A stretch of DNA of 64,000 nucleotides from Rhodeus uyekii (taxonomy: Eukaryota > Chordata > Actinopteri > Cypriniformes > Acheilognathidae). Below are positions 60,401 to 64,000 of this stretch, piece by piece (positions within the stretch are counted from its first letter, which is position 1; each line of letters opens with the position of its first letter). The notes beneath the pieces were generated by a model, which had not been told where the DNA came from, searched no databases, and saw only the letters and a program-made list of their open reading frames with translations. Location of the stretch: NCBI GenBank assembly GCA_037043235.1, contig JAWRVZ010000240.1, forward strand, positions 186,001-250,000. The letters are read 5' to 3'. The translations under genes and the position numbers were made by a program.

Positions 60401-61004
60401 AGATAAATGTTAGTTTCTTAACGAAAAACATGAATGCCAGTTGGCCTCTACAAACAACCCAATTAGTACATGCCTTTTTAATGTGTGTTATCGTGAATAT
60501 TTAACACAACAGAATTTCTGGAGGAGGTAGCCATGCTATTTTGACTTGAGTTCTTTTAAAGAGTTATGGATTGTCACATTACATTGCACTGTTTGTTTTA
60601 TTGTGTATCTTTATTCTCTTCTCTTTAGTCTTAACAGGAAACCAAACAGAATCAGAGTCAGACACTGTTGAGGAGAGAATCCTTAACCAGATAGAGGAGG
60701 AGAAGAAAAAGTGTGTCTCATTTTACCATCTAAATATCTGTAATTCATTATTCTAACCTTCTCTTATCTTGCCGTCTACAATTCTCAGTTAAAACAGTTT
60801 TATGCTTTATGGATTGTTATGATCTTTATGAAATATGCGTTACTTACATTGATTTCCTGCCCTTATAGTTACAAGATCAAATCTGGATGTTTAAAAGGGC
60901 TGAGGACAGAAATTGAACATCTACAGCTGCTGCGTGAAAAGTCAAAAGTGAAACTCCAAAGGGACTTTGAGAATTGGTGGACACAGGAGGGCGGTAGACT
61001 ACAG
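26663..61004 (+). CDS. kif6: kif6, kinesin-like motor protein (18 exons, 3' end outside window)
   Basis: Kinesin family member 6, a microtubule-dependent ATPase; loss in zebrafish and mammals affects ependymal cilia and spine shape. The exons, all with AG/GT borders, join in frame to 685 codons. The start M-V-K-Q-T-I-Q-I-F-A-R-V-K-P is that of KIF6. Motor landmarks: P-loop G-Q-T-G-S-G-K-T at residues 94-101, switch I-type N-E-A-S-T-R-S-H at 214-221, switch II D-L-A-G-S-E at 247-252, and H-I-P-Y-R-N-S from 291. Beyond about residue 356 comes a charged, coiled-coil-like stalk, matching KIF6 in order up to residue 685. The human protein has about 814 residues, so the C-terminal tail is missing and should lie beyond 64000. 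Introns are inflated by transposons (6.6, 6.7 and 5.8 kb for introns 3, 12 and 14). Confidence 0.95.
26723..27178 (+). other. kif6 intron 1 with TA/GT microsatellite
   Basis: A TA run from 26906 passes directly into a GT run ending about 26962. The acceptor follows a long CT-rich tract ending CTCTGCAG. Confidence 0.85.
27179..27285 (+). CDS. kif6: kif6 exon 2, residues 21-56
   Basis: Encodes G-Y-S-V-D through P-R-D-L-A-D-G-F-I-N-N-K-R-E-N-Y-K-F. The P-R-D-L-A-D-G-F segment is diagnostic of KIF6. Ends in phase 2 before GTGAGG. Confidence 0.93.
27286..27928 (+). other. kif6 intron 2 with CT microsatellite
   Basis: A CT run covers about 27414-27459; nothing else recognised. Confidence 0.8.
27929..28003 (+). 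CDS. kif6: kif6 exon 3, residues 56-81
   Basis: Encodes F-Q-K-V-F-D-Q-T-A-S-Q-E-E-I-F and I-A-K-P-V-A-D. The last codon is split with exon 4 (AA plus T). Confidence 0.92.
28381..28545. repeat. Degenerate DNA-transposon-like repeat rich in 'agtaacg' motifs
   Basis: Contains AAAAAGTAACGCAATTAGTT, then ATTACTTTTCAAAGTAACTT and CCCCAACA, a motif set that recurs in cyprinid non-autonomous elements. A related stretch occurs at 56020-56140. Ends are not defined. Confidence 0.4.
28752..28927 (+). repeat. DIRS left terminal region
   Basis: Starts GTTCCCTTTCAGGGAAC. The first 43 bases recur inverted at 33354-33396, and 28773-28927 recurs directly and identically at 33443-33597. It holds TAGCGCTA and TGACGTCA palindromes and leads into the gag leader, so it likely contains the element promoter. 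Confidence 0.9.
29000..30460 (+). CDS. DIRS Gag-like protein (486 aa)
   Basis: The first open frame of the element, start to stop without interruption. The N-terminal region carries a cysteine/histidine-rich pattern (C-V-H-P-C, H-V-M-C-V-I-C-L-G-E-E-H, C-K-D-C), seen in the Gag of fish DIRS elements and thought to act as a small zinc-binding module. The middle is serine/proline/glutamate-rich; the C-terminal part is basic (R-P-P-R-E-T, K-A-K-S-K-R-P), fitting nucleic-acid binding. Its last 41 bases overlap the next frame. The start was chosen as the first ATG after the conserved left end. Confidence 0.82.
   Translation: MSAENVAIEQRFTPCVHPCPRFITGKDTHVMCVICLGEEHARSALENAGCKDCERFSLHDLRSRLAVCKEAAQASVPRGSGPAAAEALRRSRSWGSQMDLAELAGVGPALPQLSRDQAGPSHEHSERGARAVTPTLALSSSESEMDLASVGPAEEESPPSSPAVEELLEVVTRAVSCLGLDWPAETRSARPRRSMLDEHYLPVRVTPPRRAMPFIPDLHAEVSRSWGRPASEKVHTRNSGMYNNLVGGQNYCYGGMKKVDEALASYLVPQSSSSIKAPALPSKPMRVTSSLVGKAYSASSQAASCLHTTALLQAYQAELLGNLNEGGSISPEAVTELRRTVDLSLRTTRETAYSVGRSMAALVATERHIWLNLSTMKDKDKFVLLDAPLSPSGLFGDAVRSVVDKFQEAARQQAAFSKVLPRRPPRETASQARSQSSSYRAAQKYSVATRLPPVDAGRGGRQVKATGRKGDLRVVLEAKKAKSKRP
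30420..33203 (+). pseudogene. DIRS RT - RNase H - tyrosine recombinase polyprotein, damaged (927-codon frame)
   Basis: Reverse transcriptase motifs: V-P-K-K-D-G-G-L-R-P-I-L-D near residue 160, V-D-L-K-D-A-Y-F, L-P-F-G-L, and the catalytic Y-I-D-D at residues 270-273. RNase H: S-T-D-A-S-L-S-G-W-G at 435, a central M-L-E-L, and T-D-S-M-T-A. From about residue 670 comes a tyrosine recombinase with S-T-R-K-L-Y and the first catalytic arginine in L-K-R-V-G-D-L (R816). Residues about 545-660 are out of frame: family-like sequence is in another frame at 32080-32405, starting at an A-rich tract. The frame stops at 33201, before the catalytic H-x-x-R block and the nucleophilic tyrosine; the tyrosine segment survives in another frame at 33202-33303. 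The copy is therefore defective as a recombinase. Confidence 0.85.
32070..32409 (+). pseudogene. Frame-shifted linker segment of the DIRS polyprotein
   Basis: In the frame of 32041, this stretch reads Y-A-F-P-P-I-A-L-L-P, V-A-P-H-W-P-S-R-I-W-F, and R-R-D-L-L-S-Q, the conserved segment found in DIRS proteins between RNase H and the recombinase. It is out of frame with both flanking domains: the shift begins at the A-rich tract 32069-32092 and the flanking frame resumes near 32400. The long open frame across it is accidental. Confidence 0.75.
33202..33303 (+). pseudogene. Detached tyrosine-recombinase C-terminus
   Basis: Reads D-V-C-A-A-A-G-W-S-S-P-H-T-F-M-R-F-Y and ends L-S-Q-stop at 33301. 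The F-x-R-F-Y block carries the nucleophilic tyrosine of DIRS recombinases. The preceding segment with H-x-x-R is absent, so an in-element deletion joined I-V-E-A-I directly to this block out of frame. Confidence 0.78.
33354..33451. repeat. DIRS internal complementary region
   Basis: 33354-33396 is the reverse complement of the left end. 33396-33451 is the reverse complement of the right end at 33644-33699 with one mismatch. The two halves share the C of the AAC junction at 33394-33396. In DIRS elements such a region is thought to template closure of the circular intermediate. Confidence 0.8.
33443..33699. repeat. DIRS right-end module with direct copy of the left leader
   Basis: Holds the identical 155-base copy of the left region (33443-33597), weaker similarity for about 20 bases beyond it (ATGAATGTCTGAAGCG), and the right terminal arm 33644-33699 ending CCGAGACGTT. 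Together with 33396-33451 it forms a 304-base unit with 56-base inverted ends, which resembles a short non-autonomous derivative. Confidence 0.75.
33766..33847. repeat. Hairpin: 32-base stem, 18-base loop
   Basis: Arm 33766-33797 (ACATTGTTACAGCAATTATA, then CTTTAACAGAAG) and arm 33816-33847 are complementary at 31 of 32 positions. The loop is 33798-33815. It begins 65 bases after the DIRS right end. It may be a tiny foldback transposon or a precursor-like hairpin; there is no evidence of expression. Confidence 0.8.
34116..34253. repeat. CA-rich minisatellite
   Basis: Irregular repeats of ACACACACAGATACACAGG type. Confidence 0.8.
34605..34752 (+). CDS. kif6: kif6 exon 4, residues 81-130 (P-loop)
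   Basis: Encodes V-L-A-G-Y-N-G-T-I-F-A-Y-G-Q-T-G-S-G-K-T-F-T, the ATP-binding P-loop, then G-I-I-P-R-T-L-S-Y. The acceptor is TTTTGATAG and the donor GTCAGT. Confidence 0.95.
34952..35061 (+). CDS. kif6: kif6 exon 5, residues 131-167
   Basis: Encodes I-Y-T-T-H-I-S-Y-L-E-I-Y-N-E-A-G-Y-D-L-L and ends L-E-D-L-P. Contains the kinesin Y-L-E-I-Y-N-E block. Confidence 0.95.
35062..36019 (+). other. kif6 intron 5
   Basis: AT-rich, 958 bases; no element recognised. Confidence 0.8.
36020..36149 (+). CDS. kif6: kif6 exon 6, residues 167-210
   Basis: Encodes R-V-T-I-M-E-D and then E-E-A-L-D-L-L-F-L-G-D-T-N-R-M-I-A-E, the segment just before switch I. Donor GTGAGA. Confidence 0.94.
36620..36690 (-). 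repeat. Inverted SINE/LINE tail motif
   Basis: TTTAGCAGATGCTTTTATCC, then AAAGCGACTTACAA: the reverse-complement form of the motif at 5985-6030. It is preceded by TTACATTTAC repeats. Confidence 0.65.
37380..38400 (-). pseudogene. Ty3/gypsy pol remnant (protease, RT, RNase H pieces)
   Basis: Read on the minus strand from 38400 down: L-V-L-D-R-V-F-S-D-L-I-L-G-R-P-W-L (retroviral-type protease end), then degenerate reverse-transcriptase start with Y-I-S/A-like and I-Y/F-I-H-P-I-H motifs around 37850-37950, then near 37640-37380 A-N-Y-D-I and E-W-R-H-W-L-E-G with frameshifted N-L-E-Y-L and Q-A-R-W-A as in gypsy RNase H. Stops, frame changes and missing core motifs show a long-dead, internally deleted copy. 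Confidence 0.7.
38898..39104 (+). CDS. kif6: kif6 exon 7, residues 211-279 (switch I and II)
   Basis: Encodes T-P-M-N-E-A-S-T-R-S-H-C-I-F and later H-L-V-D-L-A-G-S-E-R-V, then Y-I-N-L-S-L-H-Y-L-E-Q. The N-x-A-S-T-R form in place of N-x-x-S-S-R is also seen in human KIF6. Confidence 0.96.
39487..39630 (+). CDS. kif6: kif6 exon 8, residues 280-327
   Basis: Encodes V-I-I-A-L-S-E-K-N-R-S-H-I-P-Y-R-N-S and L-R-D-S-L-G-G-N-C-M-T-T-M-I-A-T. This is the microtubule-binding end of the motor. Confidence 0.96.
39742..39828 (+). CDS. kif6: kif6 exon 9, residues 328-356
   Basis: Encodes E-S-M-S-T-C-R-F-A-Q-R-V-A-L-I-K-N, the final motor helix and the start of the neck. Confidence 0.95.
40213..40500 (+). 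repeat. LTR-like sequence, 5' part
   Basis: Begins TGTCACAG and shares ordered blocks with the solo LTR at 42003: TGTATAAATTCCCT, a TTTGCACCAAAGCGTGC-like block, TTTGTTTATATTTA, and GTTTCTGTTT followed by CTTGC. It is interrupted at 40500 by the LINE tail. Only faint LTR-like sequence follows the insert, and no 3' end is readable. Confidence 0.65.
40501..40804 (+). mobile_element. 5'-truncated non-LTR retrotransposon 3' end
   Basis: Flanked by CTATCCTC at 40493-40500 and 40805-40812. It ends in GCGCTATATAAATAAAGGTG followed by ACTTG-type 5-base repeats, a tail typical of LINEs and SINEs using a repeat-tail. A closely related copy lies inverted at 54998-55245. No coding part remains. Confidence 0.75.
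41134..41237 (+). CDS. kif6: kif6 exon 10, residues 357-391
   Basis: Encodes L-I-V-R-L-K-K-E-I-Q-S-L-K-E-E-L-A-L-V-T-G-E, the start of the coiled-coil stalk. Ends CA, with its codon completed by exon 11. Confidence 0.94.
42003..42395 (+). repeat. Solo LTR with 5-base target duplication
   Basis: Begins TGTTACCC and ends GCGTGACA (TG...CA), flanked by the perfect duplication GTTGT (41998-42002 and 42396-42400). It contains a TATAAA at about 42163 and AATAAA near 42320, as in a Ty3/gypsy-type LTR. No internal region or second LTR is present, so it is the product of LTR-LTR recombination. Confidence 0.85.
43050..43155 (+). CDS. kif6: kif6 exon 11, residues 391-426
   Basis: Encodes L-E-E-Q-V-N-V-Y-L-E-D-P-D and L-G-P-D-M-R-K-I-H-F-C-F, aligning with the human stalk (A-D-M-R-K-V-H). 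Ends in phase 0. Confidence 0.92.
43694..43844 (+). CDS. kif6: kif6 exon 12, residues 427-477
   Basis: Encodes V-K-V-R-E-R-P and, after a variable serine/glycine-rich part, L-Q-K-L-R-D-M-L-T-H-R-D-N-E-I. An in-exon GTGAGT at 43730 could act as an alternative donor, but using it would remove the conserved L-R-D block. Confidence 0.9.
44495..45599 (-). mobile_element. hAT element, transposase deletion copy, nested in Tc1
   Basis: Perfect 8-base duplication TCCTAGAG (44487-44494 and 45600-45607). Ends CATGGTTTCTCAAAC and, inverted, CACTGTTTCTCAAAC, followed by GCGACCC-type motifs on each side. The minus strand at 44728-45090 encodes M-K-P-S-K-L-E-R-H-L-Q-T-K-H-P, the second half of a BED zinc finger of hAT transposases related to ZBED5-type proteins. 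The catalytic region is missing. Confidence 0.88.
44728..45090 (-). pseudogene. hAT transposase fragment (BED-finger end)
   Basis: A 120-codon open frame starting M-K-P-S-K-L-E-R-H-L-Q-T-K-H-P, with the two histidines of a BED finger, then K-P-V-D-Y-F. The cysteine half and the RNase H-like core are absent. Confidence 0.75.
46288..46607 (-). repeat. Solo LTR nested in the Tc1 element
   Basis: On the minus strand it runs TGTGGTGAGAAAGG to GTGTAACA (TG...CA) with a perfect 5-base duplication GTTGC (+ strand 46283-46287 and 46608-46612). It contains CATAAAAGG (TATA-like) and ATTAAAG (poly-A-like) on the minus strand. The Tc1 transposase sequence is readable across the junction once the LTR and one GTTGC are set aside. 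Confidence 0.85.
47059..48075 (-). pseudogene. L2/Rex-like LINE remnant, internally deleted
   Basis: On the minus strand: C-F-E-H-T-D-W-N-M-F, then D-D-V-I-S and K-P-W-M-T-A-E at 48073-47864; after frame changes F-Y-G-R-F-E-A, V-N-P-W-K-A and R-E-C-A-D-Q-L-A-D-V-L. These are the linker and the start of the reverse transcriptase. The RT core is absent; the sequence jumps to a 3' segment F-L-P-S-G-R-S-Y-K-N-I-R-A-T and S-F-F-P-E-A-V-R-L-L. A G-rich tract at about 47267-47295 lies at the junction. Confidence 0.75.
48310..48560 (+). repeat. LINE 3' end with 'ttgcc' tail
   Basis: Contains CAAATCAAGACTCAAAACAC near 48346 and ends ATGTGCTATACAAATAAACT followed by three TTGCC units: a LINE-type 3' UTR with a short repeat tail. 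Confidence 0.6.
49150..49945 (+). pseudogene. L2/Rex-like LINE remnant, 3' part
   Basis: Carries L-D-P-L-Q-F-S-Y-R-T-G and then F-I-N-F-S-S-A-F-N-T-I-I-P, reverse transcriptase block A with the catalytic aspartate replaced by asparagine, in shifting frames with stops. The core is deleted; the sequence continues with the 3' segment S-F-F-P-Q-G-I-R-M-V and ends CAATAAAGTGGCATTCTGAT, a typical LINE tail. Confidence 0.75.
49946..50567 (+). other. End of kif6 intron 12
   Basis: No element or gene recognised in this part; it closes with TTCTCAG before exon 13. Confidence 0.6.
50568..50765 (+). CDS. kif6: kif6 exon 13, residues 477-543
   Basis: Encodes I-L-V-N-M-L-K-R-E-K-R-K-V-Q-D (a strong KIF6 match) and then a polar region with S-S-R-S-P. 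Ends with one base of a split codon before GTGAGT. Confidence 0.92.
50766..51490 (+). other. kif6 intron 13
   Basis: AT-rich; no element recognised. Confidence 0.7.
51491..51593 (+). CDS. kif6: kif6 exon 14, residues 543-577
   Basis: Encodes G-Q-Q-E-A-F-E-V-F-L-R-D-H and I-E-D-N-R-A-V-L-Q-Q, matching the KIF6 stalk. Donor GTCAGG. Confidence 0.92.
51594..53384 (+). other. kif6 intron 14, first part
   Basis: Mostly AT-rich. Around 51610-51910 the T/C-rich sequence with CACCTGTTCTTCCC and CCCTATTTATCC resembles LTR sequence, but no ends or duplications could be found. Confidence 0.4.
53385..54900 (-). pseudogene. Decayed DIRS element copy, opposite orientation
   Basis: Minus-strand matches to the intron 3 DIRS: L-N-Y-I-Y-S-W-L-I-L-A (the Y-I-D-D site mutated), L-L-S-P-A-Q-R-T-T-F-L-G-V-V-W-D-S, and S-E-D-W-F-V-T-style sequence near 54100-54140. 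The gag/pol junction region follows up to about 54900. Numerous stops and frame changes; ends not recognisable. It is far more diverged than the intron 3 copy. Confidence 0.8.
54998..55245 (-). mobile_element. Inverted copy of the intron 9 LINE 3' end
   Basis: Starts TCAAGTCAAGTCACCTTTAT and matches, in reverse complement, most of 40545-40804 (including the AACTGAGCAAGCCATAGGCG block). It is 5'-truncated like its partner. Confidence 0.8.
56020..56140. repeat. Degenerate 'agtaac' repeat
   Basis: Contains AAAGTAATTAGTTACTTTAA and GATTACGTTACTTGTAATGC, related to 28381-28545. Ends undefined. Confidence 0.35.
56240..57060 (+). repeat. LTR-like region with internal repeats
   Basis: Recurring CATGTGCTCTCCTGTCTG-type motifs (about 56342, 56460, 56600, 56670), then CTATTTATGCTTC and GAATAAAAGCC near 56860, and a GGTGGCTGAGATCA/GAGGCTGAGATCA duplication after 56940. 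This looks like LTR sequence with a short adjoining internal part, but no target duplication was found. Confidence 0.35.
57372..57427 (+). CDS. kif6: kif6 exon 15, residues 577-596
   Basis: Encodes F-V-E-A-K-A-L-G-E-Q-V-N-Q-I, matching the human R-F-S-E-A-K-A-L-G-E segment. Donor GTAAGT. Confidence 0.9.
57931..58490 (-). mobile_element. Tc1-type deletion copy
   Basis: The left end CACAGTGGATACGGAAGTAT follows TA. On the minus strand at about 58030-58140 it reads I-S-A-A-L-K-V-P-K-S-T-V-A-S-I and G-R-P-A-K-L-S, the DNA-binding part of a Tc1 transposase. The rest of the transposase is deleted and the right inverted end stops within AAGGCTGCAATATAGCAAAG. Confidence 0.8.
58748..58798 (+). CDS. 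kif6: kif6 exon 16, residues 596-613
   Basis: Short exon encoding E-L-K-T-Q-L-K-I-R-R-K-Q-M-A-A-Q. The acceptor CTTCCAG and donor GTTGGT keep the frame between exons 15 and 17. Lower certainty because the segment is weakly conserved. Confidence 0.8.
58799..60628 (+). other. kif6 intron 16
   Basis: AT-rich, 1.8 kb, with an ATA/ATG trinucleotide run at about 59104-59150; no mobile element recognised. Confidence 0.6.
60629..60710 (+). CDS. kif6: kif6 exon 17, residues 613-640
   Basis: Encodes L-T-G-N-Q-T-E-S-E-S-D-T-V-E-E-R-I-L-N-Q-I and E-E-E-K-K, matching the human E-E-K-L-R-S-Q-L-E-E-E-K position. Donor GTGTGT. Confidence 0.88.
60869..61004 (+). CDS. kif6: kif6 exon 18, residues 640-685
   Basis: Encodes Y-K-I-K-S-G-C-L-K-G-L-R-T-E-I-E-H-L-Q-L-L and K-V-K-L-Q-R-D-F-E-N-W-W, a strong KIF6 match. 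Ends in phase 0 before GTATTA. This is the last kif6 exon found in the window. Confidence 0.93.
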
Positions 61005-61150
61005 GTATTATTGTTCACAATCTATAGCAGCATGCTCTCAATATTTTGCTAGTTAGTAACTTTCCAGTCCAGATTTCTCTGAAATCTAATGATTAACAAT
61101 ATGTCGCTTGTTCAATTGCTAGGTGAGTACAAGTGACAGTTTTTTCTTCT

Positions 61151-61151
<1 letters not shown>

Positions 61152-61211
<60 letters not shown>

Positions 61212-61319
61212 GATATTTATGTACGTATGTGTATGTATGAGTGCGTATATATGTATATAATTATGGAGAAGAAGAGGGGTTTCTATCCTTATGAAGTTTG
61301 GAAGAGACAAAACGAGAGA

Positions 61320-61373
<54 letters not shown>
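61152..61373. repeat. Paired TA microsatellites
   Basis: Two TA runs (about 61153-61203 and 61322-61372) flank 118 bases. TCTTCTCCATA before the first run and TATGGAGAAGA between them are inverted copies. Confidence 0.9.
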
Positions 61374-61374
<1 letters not shown>

Positions 61375-61582
61375 CTGTTCCAGGACGGAGCTTGTAACTC
61401 AAATTGCTCCGATCTCAAATACTTTTTTCCTACAAAAAATAACTCTAAAAAATCTCTTATTAGTGCTAATAACAATAGAAAAAATGTTTTTAAATTATGA
61501 GTTCTTACCTTTGAGACAAACGATACAGTAGCGGCGGAGGAGGAGGGAGGGATGACGTAGATAACGGAAACACAATATGGAA

Positions 61583-61814
61583 GTGTTTATTCCTGTGTAG
61601 TGTATTGAATAGTGTTTATTCCCGTGTAGTGTATTGAATAGTGTTTATTCCCGTGTAGTGTATTGAATAGTGTTTATTCCCGTGTAGTGTATTGAATAGT
61701 GTTTATTCCCGTGTAGTGTATTGAATAGTGTTTATTCCCGTGTAGTGTATTGAATAGTGTTTATTCCCGTGTAGTGTATTGAATAGTGTTTATTCCCGTG
61801 TAGTGTATTGAATA
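61583..61814 (+). repeat. 29-base tandem repeat, eight copies
   Basis: Units begin at 61583, 61612, 61641, 61670, 61699, 61728, 61757 and 61786 with GTGTTTATTCCCGTGTAGTG then TATTGAATA. Only the first differs (T for C). The near-identity points to recent expansion. Confidence 0.95.
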
Positions 61815-64000
61815 GACTATACGCACAATAATGTATGCCTCAGAACCACATATTTATTATTATTGAACACACATAACTCGTGACTATGCTGTTGAAACAG
61901 AGGGTGTCAAACTGTATTCTGCATCCTTTTTCCATGGTTCTCAAATCCCAAGCAGATATGTTTGGCAGTAGTTTTCATGCTGAAAACTTCTCTGAAAGGG
62001 ACACAAATTTTGAAGCAGTTTCTTGTTATACAACGTCTCATGATGCAACGTCTCACTTGTTTACGGATTGTTAAATATCCTGTGTCCTGAGGAACTGCAG
62101 GAAGCAACTGAATATTTAACATTTTGCCTGAATCCGCTGGCGGTGATGGAACAGCAGTTCTGTGCGGCTGTTTATTTTTACATGCCCCGTCCCGGGGGAC
62201 TTTTTTTTTTTTTAGCAGGTCATGTTATTAATCAAGCAGGAAAAAAAAAACCTTAATCAAGATCAGTCGGAGGACGTGCTCTCCTCTGGCCAACAAATGA
62301 ACAGTGCGCAATTATGTTTCAGGCAGTATTATAGGTCAGAAAATAGATTGTTAGACAGTATTCTAAGTTCTTACATGCTGAGGTTTTTGTCCAGTAGTTA
62401 GAATTGGAGATTTAAGTAGTAGCAAGCTACTAGTCATAGTTGTTATATCAGTGATGCATTCCGTTAATTTTGTGAATTGGTAAGTTTCTTCAAGGCGCGG
62501 CGAAATATAGAGCTGAGTATAAACCGTATTGTTGAGTTTGCATCCTAATGATGTCTCCCAACAGTCCTAGTACTGAACTTTGAGGTACTCCACACTGAAC
62601 TTATTGATATGGCACCTCTTCATTTACTGCGACAAACTGATAACGGTCAGATAAGTATGATTTAAATGACGCCAATGCAACTCCACTAATGCCAATCATT
62701 TTCAAACCTATTCAAAACAAAATTGACTCAAAAGTATCAAATGCAGAACTACGGTCCAGTAAAACTAATAGAGAGATCAAACCACCGATCAGATGATAAG
62801 AGCAAATAGTTTGGACTATAGCGTTGGACTATTTTCTGTCTAATGTGCTGGAAAACAGCGAGTCAGTAGTTGAGGTCTTCTAGGCTTTCTGGGATGCTGA
62901 AGGAGATCTGAGAACTGATCAGGTAGTTTATTTATAAACTTGTCTTAGTGGTAGAAGTGATAGTTCTAGTATATTTGTAGGGTTTGCAACCTTCAAAGTG
63001 TCCATTTCATGAATACTGACAGGCAAGTGTGTCAGTGCGTAGCGAAATAAGAAATAATGGGCCTTGCTGGTGGGTAAGTTCAGCTCTTTGATGCGATCCA
63101 GTGCCTTCAGCTGATGATGCCTCCGGTTTTGTGCAGCCCCTCATTTCTTTTTTTGGCAATGTACTGACACACTTGCCTGTCAGTTTCTTTAGAGCGGGCA
63201 CTTTTAGGTTTCAAGCTTTTCTTTGACTGTTCACATTTTCAAGACTGTCTTTTTGGACTCGCCATCTTCTAACATTACACTCCAGTACACCGTATATCTT
63301 GGCTGCTTATTGAGAGTTATTTCACCACGTTTATCAGTCCTGGGGGACCACACTTGTTTTACACATATTTGATGCTCCTTATTGTTGTGGGTGTGTATTA
63401 TTGTTATGTAAAAGTTTAGACTCTGAATATAGGATAACCCAATCTTTTCAAAACTTTCTTATATTTTGAACTATACAGTATGTTGTGTGTTGTTGTATTT
63501 ACCTAATTTAATTTATTTATTTATCTAATTGAGACCTGCTAAAGACCAGTTTATCTCATTTTATCTTATAAGTAAAATGTAATTGTTCTCTGTCAGTCTG
63601 TCGAGAAAAATCTGTTTGCTGAACAAATCTTACATCCCAACAAAATCTCTTTAGCAAGTTTTGCATCGCATCCTGAAAATCATTATCTTAGCACGCTTTC
63701 GCTTCTATTCAAATTTTTGATCTTTAAATTAGCTGATGATAAATATAATGCATAAATCAAATTTGCAAATAGCACAGGAATTAAAGATCGGATTTATTTA
63801 TATATTTATTTTTGCAGAGACACATTTTTGTGGCCAATTGTAAATGCAAGAATTTTAGCCAAAAAGATAGTGAGTTTAAATTGTGGATGCATGGGAGAGA
63901 GAGTCAGCAAATGGCAAAGACCAAAATAAATATTGTTTTTAAGAGAAGACACTATATTGTTTTGAAGTTTCAAGACATTGTCAGTATTGAGCACTGAAAC
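61815..64000 (+). other. kif6 intron 18 or downstream sequence, no exon found
   Basis: No coding segment resembling the KIF6 C-terminal tail was seen. It contains the 63015-63184 inverted repeat; the rest is AT-rich and unassigned. Confidence 0.5.
63015..63184. repeat. 22-base perfect inverted repeat with imperfect inner extension
   Basis: ACTGACAGGCAAGTGTGTCA(GT) at 63015-63036 is exactly complementary to 63163-63184, with a 126-base centre. The similarity continues inward imperfectly (AATAAGAAAT against AAAAAGAAATGA). Probably a foldback element or two inverted copies of one short sequence; no target duplication identified. Confidence 0.75.

Noticed and set aside
61119..61531. Open frames of alternating Tyr-Ile
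   Set aside because: Translation of TA microsatellites.
61583..61814. Regular 29-base repeats resembling a CRISPR array
   Set aside because: Units are contiguous with no spacers, in a vertebrate intron; simple tandem repeat.
63806..63997. Open frames on both strands at the window end, considered as a kif6 tail exon
   Set aside because: No resemblance to the KIF6 C-terminus; no supporting exon structure could be established.

Overview
The window looks like nuclear DNA of a teleost fish, probably a cyprinid. The grounds are one split vertebrate gene with canonical GT-AG introns, AT-rich introns, abundant CA/TA/GT microsatellites, and a transposon mix typical of that group: DIRS, Tc1, hAT, Tigger, Ty3/gypsy, L2/Rex-like LINEs and foldback sequences. 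Species cannot be fixed from the sequence.

The one clear host gene is kif6 (kinesin family member 6) on the + strand. I place 18 coding exons from the ATG at 26663 to 61004. They join in frame into 685 codons covering the whole motor domain and most of the coiled-coil stalk; the last ~115 residues expected from the human protein were not found and should lie beyond 64000. A perfect CRE palindrome and an X-box-like site lie 130-190 bases upstream of the ATG. At 22.9-23.3 kb a GC-rich block with a minus-strand splice donor looks like the divergent 5' exon of a neighbour. In vertebrates that neighbour is daam2, but no daam2 coding sequence is visible here.

Region by region. 1-3.4 kb: a broken Tc1 transposase, then a cluster of hAT-type elements with readable 8-base target duplications, two inserted side by side and one nested. 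3.4-22.9 kb: non-coding, with two Tigger-type elements, one of them carrying a foldback MITE, a partial third Tigger, and a second Tc1 scrap. 25.8-26.3 kb: a minisatellite. 28.7-33.7 kb, in kif6 intron 3: a DIRS-type tyrosine-recombinase retrotransposon with intact gag and RT/RNase H, but with the recombinase catalytic end damaged. Intron 6: Ty3/gypsy pol remnant. Introns 9-10: two related solo-type LTRs, one split by a LINE tail. Intron 12: a Tc1 copy carrying both a hAT element and a solo LTR, then two LINE remnants in opposite orientation. Intron 14: a decayed inverted DIRS copy and an inverted copy of the intron 9 LINE tail. Intron 15: a Tc1 deletion copy. 3' end: TA microsatellites, an eight-copy 29-base tandem repeat, and a 22-base perfect inverted repeat.

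No clearly new gene system was found. The strongest second-look items are the DIRS copy (unusual 3' repeat arrangement, internal deletions), the kif6 promoter sites, a 32-base-stem hairpin beside the DIRS element, and the insertion order readable from target duplications.
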